Origin: Lachnospira sp.
GTDB lineage: Bacteria > Bacillota > Clostridia > Lachnospirales > Lachnospiraceae
Length of the DNA stretch: 64,000 nucleotides
Direction: 5' to 3'
Assembly (NCBI GenBank): GCA_017621205.1
Contig: JAGATQ010000032.1
Coordinates: 62,001 to 126,000, forward strand
The notes beneath the pieces are model-generated. The model was not told the DNA's origin. It was given only the letters and a program-made list of their open reading frames with translations, and searched no databases. Of the stretch, positions 21,675 to 30,785 are shown piece after piece (position 1 is the first letter of the stretch; every line of letters starts with the position of its first letter). The translations under genes were made by a program, and so were the position numbers.

Positions 21675-21703
21675 TTGTTTCCACTTTTGGGGTATGATAT
21701 ACT
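21675..21703 (+). promoter_or_regulatory. Probable glyA promoter
   Basis: TTGTTT (21675-21680) and TATACT (21698-21703) with a 17-base spacer, about 70 bases before the start codon. Confidence 0.6.
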
Positions 21704-21772
21704 TTTTTATAATGCAAATTATTATCTGATTGCGATTTGCAATCACTTAATTATAACAAGGAGGAGCATAGA

Positions 21773-23014
21773 ATGTATAGTTACGATGAAATCAAGAATG
21801 TTGACCCGGAGATTGCACAGGCGATTAGCGATGAGGTAGAACGCCAGAATAGCCACATTGAGCTGATTGCTTCTGAGAATGTAGTGAGTAAGGCAGTGAT
21901 GGCTGCTATGGGAAGCCCTTTGACAAACAAATATGCGGAAGGCTATCCGGGAAAACGTTATTATGGCGGATGTGAATGTGTAGATGTGGTCGAGGATTTG
22001 GCAAGAGACCGTGCCAAAGAGTTATTTGGTGCAGAATATGCCAATGTACAGCCTCATTCTGGAGCACAGGCGAATATGGCTGTCTTTTTTGCAGTGTTAG
22101 AGCCAGGGGATGTATTTATGGGAATGAATCTTGACCATGGTGGACATCTGACCCACGGTTCTCCTGTTAATATGTCCGGTAAGAATTACCACTGTGTTCC
22201 TTATGGGGTAAATGATGAAGGGTTTATTGATTATGATGAGGTGCTTCGCATCGCAAAGGAGTGCAAGCCTAAGCTGATTGTGGCAGGTGCCAGTGCCTAT
22301 GCAAGGACCATTGATTTCAAGAAGTTCCGTGAAATTGCGGATGAAGTTGGGGCAGTTTTAATGGTGGACATGGCACATATTGCCGGGCTTGTGGCAGCAG
22401 GTCTGCATCCGAGTCCGATTCCCTATGCAGATGTGACGACAACTACTACCCATAAGACTTTAAGAGGACCAAGAGGTGGTTTGATTTTATGTAGTAATGC
22501 GGTAAATGAAAAATATAACTTTAATAAGGCAATTTTTCCGGGCATTCAAGGTGGACCACTGATGCATGTGATTGCGGCTAAGGCGGTTTGTTTTAAAGAG
22601 GCATTATCTGATGATTTTAAAGAATACCAGAAGCAGCTTGCAGACAATGCACAGGTATTATGTAAAGCATTGATGGATAGAGGATTCCAGATTGTGTCTG
22701 GCGGCACGGATAATCATTTGATGCTGGTGGACTTGCAGAAGCTTGACATGACTGGCAAGGAAGTGGAGAAGCTTTTGGATTCTGTCAATATTACTGCCAA
22801 TAAAAATACCGTTCCAAATGATCCGAAGAGCCCGTTTGTAACAAGCGGTATCCGGATTGGAACACCAGCTATCACTTCAAGAGGCATGGTGACAGAGGAT
22901 ATGGAAGTAATAGCCGATGCGATGAAGTCAGCCATTATTGATAAGGATAATGATAAAGCCAAGGCACTTGTTAAGACATTGACAGATAAATATCCATTGT
23001 ATCGGGAATATTAG
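21773..23014 (+). CDS. glyA: Serine hydroxymethyltransferase
   Basis: PLP enzyme that interconverts serine and glycine and charges tetrahydrofolate with a one-carbon unit. 413 residues from ATG 21773, which has AAGGAGGAG upstream; upstream in-frame codons back to 21737 lack one. [18 protein letters not shown] and the Schiff-base lysine in [14 protein letters not shown] (about Lys228) are plain. GTPAITSRG near the C-terminus is also typical. It appears to be a single-gene unit. Confidence 0.98.
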   Translation: MYSYDEIKNVDPEIAQAISDEVERQNSHIELIASENVVSKAVMAAMGSPLTNKYAEGYPGKRYYGGCECVDVVEDLARDRAKELFGAEYANVQPHSGAQANMAVFFAVLEPGDVFMGMNLDHGGHLTHGSPVNMSGKNYHCVPYGVNDEGFIDYDEVLRIAKECKPKLIVAGASAYARTIDFKKFREIADEVGAVLMVDMAHIAGLVAAGLHPSPIPYADVTTTTTHKTLRGPRGGLILCSNAVNEKYNFNKAIFPGIQGGPLMHVIAAKAVCFKEALSDDFKEYQKQLADNAQVLCKALMDRGFQIVSGGTDNHLMLVDLQKLDMTGKEVEKLLDSVNITANKNTVPNDPKSPFVTSGIRIGTPAITSRGMVTEDMEVIADAMKSAIIDKDNDKAKALVKTLTDKYPLYREY

Positions 23015-23110
23015 ATGCCAGGAGTTGTGAAACAACGAAGCAATCCGTGGCATCAGTTGGGAAGAGAATAACAATAATATTACATATGATAATAATGCAG
23101 GAGACATGTG

Positions 23111-23764
23111 ATGAAAAAATATTTTCAAAATATAACAATAAAAAAAGTAGTATTTATGACGCTTGGAGTGTTCCTGATTGGACTTGCGGTATCTCTATGC
23201 CGTTTGTCCGGTTTTGGGACAGACCCGTTTTCCTGCATGAATATTGGTGTTAGTGCTGTTATCGGAGTGAGTTATGGTAATTACCAGCTTGTGGTTAATC
23301 TGATATTGCTTGTGCCGATGCTGATTTGTTTTCGTAAAGCGATTGGAATCGGTACGATTGTTAATATGGTGGGAGTAGGTTATAGTGCAGAGCTTTGCAT
23401 GTTTCTATGGGGCAGATGTGGCATTACCATAGAATTTACTACTTCCATTTTCCCGCTTAGGATTGTGCTGTTAGTAGCAGCAGTATTGGTGCTTTGCTTT
23501 GGTGTAGCTCTTTACATGGAGTGTGACCTTGGGGTTGCACCATATGATGCGCTGGCACAGGAGATGGAATTGTGGACAAAGGGAAAACTAAAGTTTTCTA
23601 TTGGAAGGATTATTACAGATGTTGTATGTGTAAGTATCGGGTTTATATCAGGGCATATAGCACAGATTGTTACCGTTGGTGCTGCAACCATTGTAACAGC
23701 TTTTTTCACAGGTCCCTTTGTAACATTTTTTAGGAGAACGGTTGCTTCCCGGATTGTTTCATAA
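23111..23764 (+). CDS. YczE/YitT-type integral membrane protein
   Basis: 217 residues with five or six hydrophobic segments and two similar halves. SGFGTDPFSCMNIG in the first half and DLGVAPYDAL in the second are the hallmark motif of the YczE/YyaS family (COG2364). The function is unknown; a B. subtilis relative has been linked to surfactin production. ATG 23111 has GGAGA upstream. A short A/T hairpin follows at 23761. Confidence 0.85.
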   Translation: MKKYFQNITIKKVVFMTLGVFLIGLAVSLCRLSGFGTDPFSCMNIGVSAVIGVSYGNYQLVVNLILLVPMLICFRKAIGIGTIVNMVGVGYSAELCMFLWGRCGITIEFTTSIFPLRIVLLVAAVLVLCFGVALYMECDLGVAPYDALAQEMELWTKGKLKFSIGRIITDVVCVSIGFISGHIAQIVTVGAATIVTAFFTGPFVTFFRRTVASRIVS

Positions 23765-23928
23765 AATAATAAACACATTATTTTATTGTTATGCACATAG
23801 CAAAATATGACATTATTTACTTGAAGAAAGGGAAGATTTGGTATACTATTAAGGATATGGATAATAAAAATATGTTTAAGTGTAGCATATTCTAAAGATG
23901 TGACGGAGAGGATTAAAAAGGTGTAACG

Positions 23929-24786
23929 ATGGGCAAAATCGCAATTATGACAGATAGTAATAGCGGAATTTTACAGGCAGAAGCACAGGAGATGGGAATA
24001 TATGTGCTTCCAATGCCATTTTTTATTGATGGGGAACAGTTTTTAGAGGATATCACTCTGACACAGGAGGAGTTTTATAAGAGACTGGAGGAAGATTGCG
24101 ATATCTCTACTTCCCAGCCGGCACCGGGTGAGGTGACGGAACTGTGGGACAAGCTTCTTGAAGAGTATGACGAGATTGTCTATATCCCTATGTCTAGTGG
24201 TTTGAGCAGTTCTTGTGCAACAGCGATGATGCTTTCTGAGGATTATGATGGCAGAGTGCAGGTGGTAAATAACCAGAGAATCTCTGTAACACAGAGGCAT
24301 TCTGTGATGGATGCAATGAAGCTTGCGGATGCAGGGAAGACGGCGAAGGAGATTCATGATATTTTGATGAGGGATAAACTGGAATCCAGTATTTATATTA
24401 CGGTAGATACATTAAAATATCTGAAGAAGGGTGGACGTGTAACACCGGCAGCAGCAGCAATTGGAACCGTACTTAACTTAAAGCCGGTATTGCAGATTCA
24501 GGGAGAAAAGCTGGATGCTTTTGCCAAGGTACGCGGCTGGAAGCAGGCGAAAAAAACGATGATTGATGCAATGCGAAAGGATTTAACAGAACGTTTTGCT
24601 GGTAAGAAGATGCGTCTTGCTATGGCATATACCTGTTCAAAGGAAGAGGCTAAGGAGTGGAAACAGGAGCTGATGGAGAATTTTCCGGGCTATGAGATTA
24701 TTGACAATCCGCTATCTTTAAGTATTGCTTGTCATATCGGAGCAGGTTCCATGGCTGTTGCATGTTCAATATTGGAGGAAGTATAG
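23929..24786 (+). CDS. DegV-family fatty-acid-binding protein
   Basis: 285 residues of the two-domain DegV/FakB fold, which holds a fatty acid for phosphorylation by FakA or carries it otherwise. MTDSNSGI at the N-terminus, ISTSQPAPGEV and the MSSGLSSS loop that surrounds the carboxylate are present, and LKYLKKGGRV marks the second domain. No fakA-like kinase is in the window. It runs into topB on the same strand, 37 bp apart. Confidence 0.92.
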   Translation: MGKIAIMTDSNSGILQAEAQEMGIYVLPMPFFIDGEQFLEDITLTQEEFYKRLEEDCDISTSQPAPGEVTELWDKLLEEYDEIVYIPMSSGLSSSCATAMMLSEDYDGRVQVVNNQRISVTQRHSVMDAMKLADAGKTAKEIHDILMRDKLESSIYITVDTLKYLKKGGRVTPAAAAIGTVLNLKPVLQIQGEKLDAFAKVRGWKQAKKTMIDAMRKDLTERFAGKKMRLAMAYTCSKEEAKEWKQELMENFPGYEIIDNPLSLSIACHIGAGSMAVACSILEEV

Positions 24787-24823
24787 AAGGCAGAGGAAGC
24801 CTTGGGATAGAAAAGGAGATATT

Positions 24824-26908
24824 TTGAAATCAGTTTACATTGCAGAGAAACCAAGTGTGGCACAGGAATTTGCTAAGGCATTGCATAAAAATATGAACCG
24901 GAAGGATGGATATTTAGAATGCGAGGATGCTATTGTAACATGGTGTGTTGGTCATTTGGTTACGATGAGTTATCCGGATGCATATGACCCGGCATTAAAA
25001 AGGTGGAGCCTAGATACTCTGCCTTTTTTGCCTACAGAATGGAAATATGAAGTGATAGGCAGTGTCAGTAAGCAGTTTCATATCGTGAAGCAGCTTTTGA
25101 ACAGGGAAGATGTAGATCGAATCTATATTTGTACAGACTCCGGACGGGAGGGGGAATATATTTACCGTCTTGTGGACCAGATGGCAGAGGTGCCTGACAG
25201 TAAGGATAAGAGAAGGGTCTGGATTGATTCGCAGACAGAGGAGGAGATTCTTCGGGGCATTAAGGAAGCGAAGCCTATGGCTGAGTATGATAATATATCG
25301 GCTTCTGCCTATCTTCGGGCAAAGGAAGATTATCTTATGGGGATTAATTTTTCCAGACTGCTCACACTGAAATACGGATATGCCCTGAAGGATTATTTAA
25401 AGCAGGATAAGAATGTTGTGATTGCAGTAGGCAGGGTAATGACTTGTGTGTTTGGCATGATTGTAAACCGGGAGAGGGAGATACGCTCCTTTGTTAAAAC
25501 ACCGTTTTATCGTGTTTTGGCAGATGTAGACTTCAAGGAACAGCACTTTGAAGCCGAGTGGAGAGCAGTGGAAGGAAGCACCTATTTTGGAACCCCACTG
25601 TTGTATGGGGATAAGGGCAATGGCTTTATAAAACGGGAGACTGCCAAGCAGCTTGTTACTGCATTGTCAGAAAAGCAGCCAATAAAAAGCCATGTTGTAA
25701 AGATTGAAAAGAAAACGGAGAAGAAGAATCCGCCGATGCTGTTTAATCTTGCAGAGCTGCAAAATGAGTGTGCTAAGCTTTTTAAAATTAGTCCTGATGA
25801 GACCTTAAAGCTTGTGCAGGAGTTGTATGAAAAGAAGCTGGTAACCTATCCGAGAACGGATGCCCGTGTGCTGTCAACGGCAGTGGCTAAGGAGATTCAT
25901 AAGAATCTTTCGGGCTTAAGGAGTTATCAGCCTGTGGGGGCATATGCAGCCTATGTAATGGAGAAGCAAGGCTATAAGAACTTAGCAAAATCCCGCTATG
26001 TCAATGATAAACAGATTACAGACCACTATGCGATTATTCCTACAGGACAGGGGTTAAATTCACTCAATGCAATCGGGGAGCTTTCCCGCAAGATTTACGA
26101 GGTCATTGCAAGGCGGTTTGTAAGCATTTTTTATCCGGCAGCAGAGTATCAGAAGGTTGCGATTGAAACTGAGCTTTTAAATGAGCATTTTTTTGCCAGC
26201 TTTAAGGTGTTGAAAAAAGAGGGATACCTTAAAGTAGCAGAGCATGCCTATGGGCGTAAGAAAACGGTAAAGCAGGATGCCTCAGAGGAAGCAGGTTCTC
26301 TTGAGAATTCTTTTGAGCAGCAGGCGAAGCTTTTAGATATGGTTTCTGAATTAAAAAAGGGTAGTACCCTTATATTTTCTACCCTGTCTATTAAGGAGGG
26401 AGAGACATCTCCCCCAAAGCCGTATACCTCTGGTTCTCTTATTCTGGCAATGGAAAATGCCGGAAAACTGATTGAGGATGAAGAGCTTCGGGCACAGATT
26501 AAGGGCTCTGGTATAGGAACGAGTGCGACAAGGGCAGAGATTATTAAGAAGCTGACGTCTAACGCCTATATTTCCCTAAATAAAAAGACGCAGGTGGTGG
26601 CACCGACACAGCTTGGGGAAATGATATATGATGTGGTGGCTGCCTCCATCAAATCCATGTTGAACCCTGAACTTACCGCAAGCTGGGAAAAAGGGTTAAG
26701 TATGGTGGCAGAGGGAGAAGTAACCGCAGAGGAATACATACAGAAGCTGAATAAATATGTAGGCGATAGGACGGCAATGGTAAAGCAGCTTAACAACCGC
26801 TATTCCTTAAGGACAATTTTTGACCAGTCGGCAGAGTATTATCAAAAGAGTAAAAAGGCAGCAGCACAAAAAGGCAGGCAAAAAGTGGCGGATAATAATA
26901 GTAAATGA
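24824..26908 (+). CDS. topB: DNA topoisomerase III (type IA)
   Basis: Decatenates and relaxes DNA by cutting one strand. 694 residues from TTG 24824, chosen because AAAAGGAG lies upstream and the Toprim domain starts at once (YIAEKPSVAQEFA); longer upstream frames overlap degV and encode nothing conserved. Toprim acidic residues are in CTDSGREGEYIYR. The catalytic tyrosine is about Tyr342 in LVTYPRTDARVLS, and GIGTSATRAEII is the usual later motif. No zinc-finger C-terminus is seen, only a basic tail. Confidence 0.95.
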   Translation: MKSVYIAEKPSVAQEFAKALHKNMNRKDGYLECEDAIVTWCVGHLVTMSYPDAYDPALKRWSLDTLPFLPTEWKYEVIGSVSKQFHIVKQLLNREDVDRIYICTDSGREGEYIYRLVDQMAEVPDSKDKRRVWIDSQTEEEILRGIKEAKPMAEYDNISASAYLRAKEDYLMGINFSRLLTLKYGYALKDYLKQDKNVVIAVGRVMTCVFGMIVNREREIRSFVKTPFYRVLADVDFKEQHFEAEWRAVEGSTYFGTPLLYGDKGNGFIKRETAKQLVTALSEKQPIKSHVVKIEKKTEKKNPPMLFNLAELQNECAKLFKISPDETLKLVQELYEKKLVTYPRTDARVLSTAVAKEIHKNLSGLRSYQPVGAYAAYVMEKQGYKNLAKSRYVNDKQITDHYAIIPTGQGLNSLNAIGELSRKIYEVIARRFVSIFYPAAEYQKVAIETELLNEHFFASFKVLKKEGYLKVAEHAYGRKKTVKQDASEEAGSLENSFEQQAKLLDMVSELKKGSTLIFSTLSIKEGETSPPKPYTSGSLILAMENAGKLIEDEELRAQIKGSGIGTSATRAEIIKKLTSNAYISLNKKTQVVAPTQLGEMIYDVVAASIKSMLNPELTASWEKGLSMVAEGEVTAEEYIQKLNKYVGDRTAMVKQLNNRYSLRTIFDQSAEYYQKSKKAAAQKGRQKVADNNSK

Positions 26909-26964
26909 TAAAACTGATGGCAGCAATGCCTAAGTAAATAAAAATTATGGGAGGTATAGAAACG

Positions 26965-27636
26965 ATGGAAGCATTAAAAATCTGCAATATGTATGATACG
27001 AAGGAGACTCTGGCAAAGGAGCTGATGGAGCAGTATGAATATCCTTGGGAGGTTTTGCCGCATATTGGGGAATTCATAAAGACAATTGGTAAGACATTGC
27101 CTGTGGACGAGTATGAACAGCGCGGTGAGGATATCTGGATTCACAAAAGTGCCAAGGTATTTGATTCTGCTTATATAGGTGGTCCCTGTATTATTGGAAA
27201 GGATACGGAGGTAAGGCAGTGTGCATTTATCCGTGGCAATGCACTGGTAGGCAATAACTGTGTTGTAGGTAATTCTACGGAGCTTAAAAATGTAATATTA
27301 TTTAACGTGGTACAGGTACCTCATTACAATTATGTGGGGGATGCAATTCTTGGCTTCCATTCGCACATGGGAGCAGGCTCTATTACCTCCAATGTGAAAT
27401 CGGATAAGACTCTTGTAGTGGTGAAATCCAAGGAGGGGCAGATAGAGACCGGTCTTAAGAAGTTTGGTGCTATGGTAGGGGATTATGTTGAGGTTGGTTG
27501 TAACAGCGTGTTGAATCCCGGTACAGTCATAGGCAGACATACAAATATTTATCCTCTATCCTGTGTGCGTGGGCATATTCCTGCCAATAGCATTTTTAAA
27601 AAGCAGGGCGACATTGTGCAGAAGGAAGAACGGTAG
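26965..27636 (+). CDS. Left-handed beta-helix acyltransferase-like protein
   Basis: 223 residues from ATG 26965 (GGGAGG upstream). After a 60-residue N-terminal helical part, imperfect hexapeptide repeats begin (IWIHKSAKVFDSAYIG, GPCIIG, NALVG, NCVVG), giving a left-handed beta-helix like the C-terminal half of GlmU. GFHSHMGAGSITSNVKSD is like the GlmU acetyltransferase site. There is no pyrophosphorylase domain, so it is probably a stand-alone sugar-nucleotide acetyltransferase or a binding relative; the substrate is unknown. Confidence 0.8.
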   Translation: MEALKICNMYDTKETLAKELMEQYEYPWEVLPHIGEFIKTIGKTLPVDEYEQRGEDIWIHKSAKVFDSAYIGGPCIIGKDTEVRQCAFIRGNALVGNNCVVGNSTELKNVILFNVVQVPHYNYVGDAILGFHSHMGAGSITSNVKSDKTLVVVKSKEGQIETGLKKFGAMVGDYVEVGCNSVLNPGTVIGRHTNIYPLSCVRGHIPANSIFKKQGDIVQKEER

Positions 27637-27650
27637 AGGTAAGGTTTAAC

Positions 27651-28532
27651 ATGAGGTGTGTGATACAGATGGGCAAAAAGAAAATTGCAGTTGCTTTTGG
27701 TATGCTGTTACTGTTGTTTCTGGTCGGAGGCTGTGGACAACGGGAACTGACCAAGGCAGATATTAAAGGGACAGAGTATTATCAGGATTTGGAAGCAAAA
27801 TATAGTCAGTTAGAACGCAAATATGAAAAATTAAAGGAAGAGACTTCGTCAGGGGAAGAATTGCCAGAGGATGCAGAGACTTATATTAAAAGCATTAAGA
27901 GAAGTACCTTTCATAAGGTGCGTTATTCTGAAAATAGTACTGGCAATTATGAAATATCGGATAATGTGTCTCTTTGTAACTGGTTAAAAAAGCAACTGGT
28001 TAGGGGAATTGTAGAGACGAACCAGAATGCTGAGGAATGGAAAAATGAGCAGGCAGCATTATATCAGTATACATTGTATAATGAAGATAATTCTATCTGT
28101 CAGTGTCATGTGTACGATGGGGATTATGTTGTGTTTGATGCCCTGCCTGACACAGTTTATTATGTTGCACAGGTAAGCCGGATAGGAGATGGCTGCTTTG
28201 GAAGAGACGATGGGAGAAAAACGATTAAGCGTTCCTTAGTTGCCAGATTGTATGACAGCCAGCTTATGTTTGAAAATGGGGAGGTAAAAAGTATTGCCGA
28301 GAGTAAGGAGCTTGCAGTTGCTTTTGAAAAATGTAAAGGCAAAATTGCCAGTAAGAAACCTTCTGATGTGGAGGCAGGGTCTAAGAAGGAATATATTTTT
28401 AAATGTGATGGTGATACTTATATGATGGAGGTGTATGAGAGCTGTTTTTCGATTACACAAAATGGTGGGGATGTGACGTGGTATCAGTCAGAAAAGGAAC
28501 TGGTTCAGCAGTTTTTAAAAACGCTGGATTAG
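27651..28532 (+). CDS. Putative lipoprotein of unknown function
   Basis: 293 residues (or 287 from ATG 27669). The N-terminus has a basic start, the hydrophobic segment AFGMLLLLFLV and a lipobox-like GGCG, so it should be anchored outside the membrane. A short coiled coil (YQDLEAKYSQLERKYEKL) follows, then a region of mixed alpha/beta character. I recognise no family. It sits 14 bp after the beta-helix gene and probably shares its transcript. Confidence 0.75.
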   Translation: MRCVIQMGKKKIAVAFGMLLLLFLVGGCGQRELTKADIKGTEYYQDLEAKYSQLERKYEKLKEETSSGEELPEDAETYIKSIKRSTFHKVRYSENSTGNYEISDNVSLCNWLKKQLVRGIVETNQNAEEWKNEQAALYQYTLYNEDNSICQCHVYDGDYVVFDALPDTVYYVAQVSRIGDGCFGRDDGRKTIKRSLVARLYDSQLMFENGEVKSIAESKELAVAFEKCKGKIASKKPSDVEAGSKKEYIFKCDGDTYMMEVYESCFSITQNGGDVTWYQSEKELVQQFLKTLD

Positions 28533-28666
28533 AGATTCTGAATGCAAAAAGTCGAAAAAAATCATGAAATAGTATAGACTAATTGGCAACTTTATGCGAA
28601 AATAGAAGATAGTGGGATTCGGATTACGAAGCCTAATATTAATACATAATTGAAAGGAGTTTCAAC

Positions 28667-29374
28667 ATGATTTATTCACAAGAAGTAGAAAACATGTGTC
28701 CGGTAGCTCAGGGCGTTCATCATGGATGTGCACCAATCCCTGAGGAAGCTAAGTGGGTACAGGCAAAAGAAGTAAAGGATATTTCCGGTTTTACACATGG
28801 TATTGGCTGGTGTGCACCACAGCAGGGTGCTTGTAAGCTTACCCTTAATGTAAAAGAGGGTATTATTCAGGAAGCTTTAGTTGAGACAATCGGATGCTCC
28901 GGTATGACGCATTCTGCGGCTATGTCAGCCGAGATTCTTCCAGGATTAACTGTTATGGAAGCGTTGAATACTGACTTGGTATGTGATGCAATTAATACTG
29001 CGATGAGAGAGTTATTCCTTCAGATTGTATATGGTCGTTCCCAGAGTGCATTTTCTGAGGATGGTCTGGCAATCGGTGCAGGTCTTGAGGATTTGGGTAA
29101 GGGACTTCGTTCCCAGGTTGGTACGATGTACGGAACCTTGAAGAAGGGACCACGTTACTTAGAGATGGCAGAGGGTTATGTAACAGCAATTGCCTTAGAT
29201 GATGAGGATTTAATTATCGGTTACAAGTTTGTGAATCTTGGTAAGATGACAGACTTCATCAAGAAGGGCGACGACCCGAACACTGCTTATGAGAAGTCTT
29301 GCGGACAGTATGGCCGTGTGGATGATGCTGCTAAGTTAATCGACCCACGTACTGACGAAGAGATTGCGAAATAA
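28667..29374 (+). CDS. NifU/IscU-like iron-sulfur scaffold-type protein
   Basis: 235 residues with a region like the N-terminal scaffold domain of NifU/IscU: GWCAPQQGACKLTLNV and VETIGCSGMTHSAAMSAE supply cysteines at scaffold-like positions, and a further Cys lies in KSCGQYG. GAAAGGAG precedes the ATG. It stands 20 bp before the GGGtGRT gene, a pairing I recall as conserved in many anaerobes. The biochemical role of the pair is not established as far as I know, so any Fe-S function is an inference from the scaffold-like domain. Confidence 0.8.
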   Translation: MIYSQEVENMCPVAQGVHHGCAPIPEEAKWVQAKEVKDISGFTHGIGWCAPQQGACKLTLNVKEGIIQEALVETIGCSGMTHSAAMSAEILPGLTVMEALNTDLVCDAINTAMRELFLQIVYGRSQSAFSEDGLAIGAGLEDLGKGLRSQVGTMYGTLKKGPRYLEMAEGYVTAIALDDEDLIIGYKFVNLGKMTDFIKKGDDPNTAYEKSCGQYGRVDDAAKLIDPRTDEEIAK

Positions 29375-29394
29375 TAGAAGGAGGTAACGAGATA

Positions 29395-30405
29395 ATGGCA
29401 TTATTTGAATCGTATGAGAGAAGAATTAAACAGATTAATGAAGTGTTGGCTAATTACGGTATCTCCTCTATCGAAGAGGCAGAGAAGATTACCAAGGACG
29501 CTGGTTTAGATGTCTATAACCAGATTAAGGGAATTCAGCCAATCTGTTTTGAGAATGCATGTTGGGCATACACTGTGGGTGCTGCAATTGCAATTAAAAA
29601 GGGATGTAAACGTGCTGCAGATGCTGCTGCTGCAATTGGGGAAGGTCTTCAGGCTTTCTGTATTCCAGGCTCTGTGGCGGATACCCGTAAGGTAGGCTTA
29701 GGACATGGTAATTTAGGTAAGATGTTATTAGAGGAAGAGACCAAGTGTTTCGCATTTCTGGCAGGACATGAGTCCTTTGCTGCTGCGGAGGGTGCTATCG
29801 GTATTGCAGAGAAGGCAAACAAGGTTCGTAAGGAGCCATTAAGAGTTATTTTAAATGGTTTGGGTAAGGATGCAGCTCAGATTATTTCCCGTATCAATGG
29901 TTTTACCTTTGTAGAGACAGAATATGACCCATATACTAACGAGGTGAAAGAGATTTCCCGTAAGTCTTATTCTGAAGGACTTCGTGCTAAGGTGAACTGC
30001 TATGGTGCGAATTCTGTACCAGAGGGTGTTGCAATTATGCATAAGGAGGGGGTTGATGTATCTATTACCGGTAACTCAACCAATCCTACCCGTTTCCAGC
30101 ATCCGGTAGCTGGTACATACAAGAAGGAGTGCTTAGAGCAGGGTAAGAAATATTTTTCAGTGGCATCTGGTGGTGGTACTGGACGTACCCTTCATCCGGA
30201 CAACATGGCAGCAGGTCCTGCTTCCTATGGTATGACTGATACATTAGGACGTATGCACTCTGATGCACAGTTTGCTGGTTCTTCTTCTGTTCCTGCCCAT
30301 GTAGAGATGATGGGATTAATCGGTGCAGGTAACAACCCAATGGTTGGTATGACCGTTGCTGTTGCTGTTGCCGTACAGGAAGCAGCAGACGCCGGGAAGT
30401 TCTAA
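29395..30405 (+). CDS. GGGtGRT protein
   Basis: 336-residue soluble protein carrying the motif SGGGTGRTLHPDNM that names this family. Other conserved-looking stretches are CFENACWAYTVGAA, GLGHGNLGKM and GHESFAAAEGAIGIAEKAN. There is no signal peptide or membrane helix. GAAGGAGG lies before the ATG at 29395. It follows the scaffold-like gene as a two-gene operon closed by a terminator at 30440. Codon choice (many GGT, CGT, frequent AAG) suggests high expression. Function unknown. Confidence 0.85.
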   Translation: MALFESYERRIKQINEVLANYGISSIEEAEKITKDAGLDVYNQIKGIQPICFENACWAYTVGAAIAIKKGCKRAADAAAAIGEGLQAFCIPGSVADTRKVGLGHGNLGKMLLEEETKCFAFLAGHESFAAAEGAIGIAEKANKVRKEPLRVILNGLGKDAAQIISRINGFTFVETEYDPYTNEVKEISRKSYSEGLRAKVNCYGANSVPEGVAIMHKEGVDVSITGNSTNPTRFQHPVAGTYKKECLEQGKKYFSVASGGGTGRTLHPDNMAAGPASYGMTDTLGRMHSDAQFAGSSSVPAHVEMMGLIGAGNNPMVGMTVAVAVAVQEAADAGKF

Positions 30406-30439
30406 ATATATCTTGTGAATGGAAGATGGCGAAAGACAG

Positions 30440-30476
30440 AAAGCACCGTAATTTTATAGGATTGCGGTGCTTTTTT
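30440..30476 (+). terminator. Terminator of the GGGtGRT operon
   Basis: A 13-bp stem with one G-T pair, 30440-30452 and 30461-30473 (AAAGCACCG paired with CGGTGCTTT), runs into six T residues. Confidence 0.93.
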
Positions 30477-30502
30477 GGTGTTAAAATAAAATTGATATCC
30501 AT

Positions 30503-30532
30503 TTGACAAACAAAAGAAGGATATGCTAGAAT
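30503..30532 (+). promoter_or_regulatory. Promoter of the ABC-F gene with overlapping palindrome
   Basis: Consensus TTGACA (30503-30508) and TAGAAT (30527-30532) with an 18-base spacer. A GGATAT-N6-ATATCC palindrome (30519-30536) overlaps the -10 box and could be a repressor site. Confidence 0.7.
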
Positions 30533-30547
30533 ATCCCTAGCTTAAGG

Positions 30548-30676
30548 AGAGGGGTGGAAAGATGAGAAGATAATTTGCTTTTGATTGCATGAGCGTATTT
30601 TACAGTATATGGGTATCTCCTGTACTGGTTTATCATGTTGCCAAAAGTGGATTATGTTCTCATAACCCCTCTTTTT
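30548..30676 (+). promoter_or_regulatory. Apparent translational attenuator before the ABC-F gene
   Basis: AGAGGGGT (30548-30555) pairs with ACCCCTCT (30665-30672), and ATGAGAA (30562-30568) with TTCTCAT (30657-30663), giving a two-part stem that runs straight into TTTT. The 5' arm contains both the SD and the start of a three-codon ORF, ATG AGA AGA TAA (30562-30573). A ribosome parked there would stop the terminator from forming and let transcription reach the resistance gene. The pairing is read directly; the mechanism is inferred from known attenuators of antibiotic-resistance genes. Confidence 0.7.
30562..30573 (+). CDS. Three-codon upstream ORF (Met-Arg-Arg)
   Basis: ATG AGA AGA TAA with GAGGGG seven bases upstream, inside the 5' arm of the predicted terminator. 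It is too short for any tracked gene. Rare-type AGA arginine codons may favour slow translation. A coincidence cannot be excluded from sequence alone. Confidence 0.5.
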   Translation: MRR

Positions 30677-30785
30677 GTATACAGAAACATAATAAGTGAA
30701 GTGTCAGCTTTTATATGGGGTCAGGGTATGTAATGGAACTATTTGGCAGCAAATGGTTCTTTTTTTGTTGGAAGGAGGAATAATT

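Noticed and set aside
23047..23253. ORF overlapping the start of the YczE-like gene
   Set aside because: Shadow frame; the real membrane protein is in another frame with an SD.
23761..23786. Ten-base A/T-only hairpin after the YczE-like gene
   Set aside because: Perfect pairing but A/T only and no proper T-tract; too weak to call a terminator.
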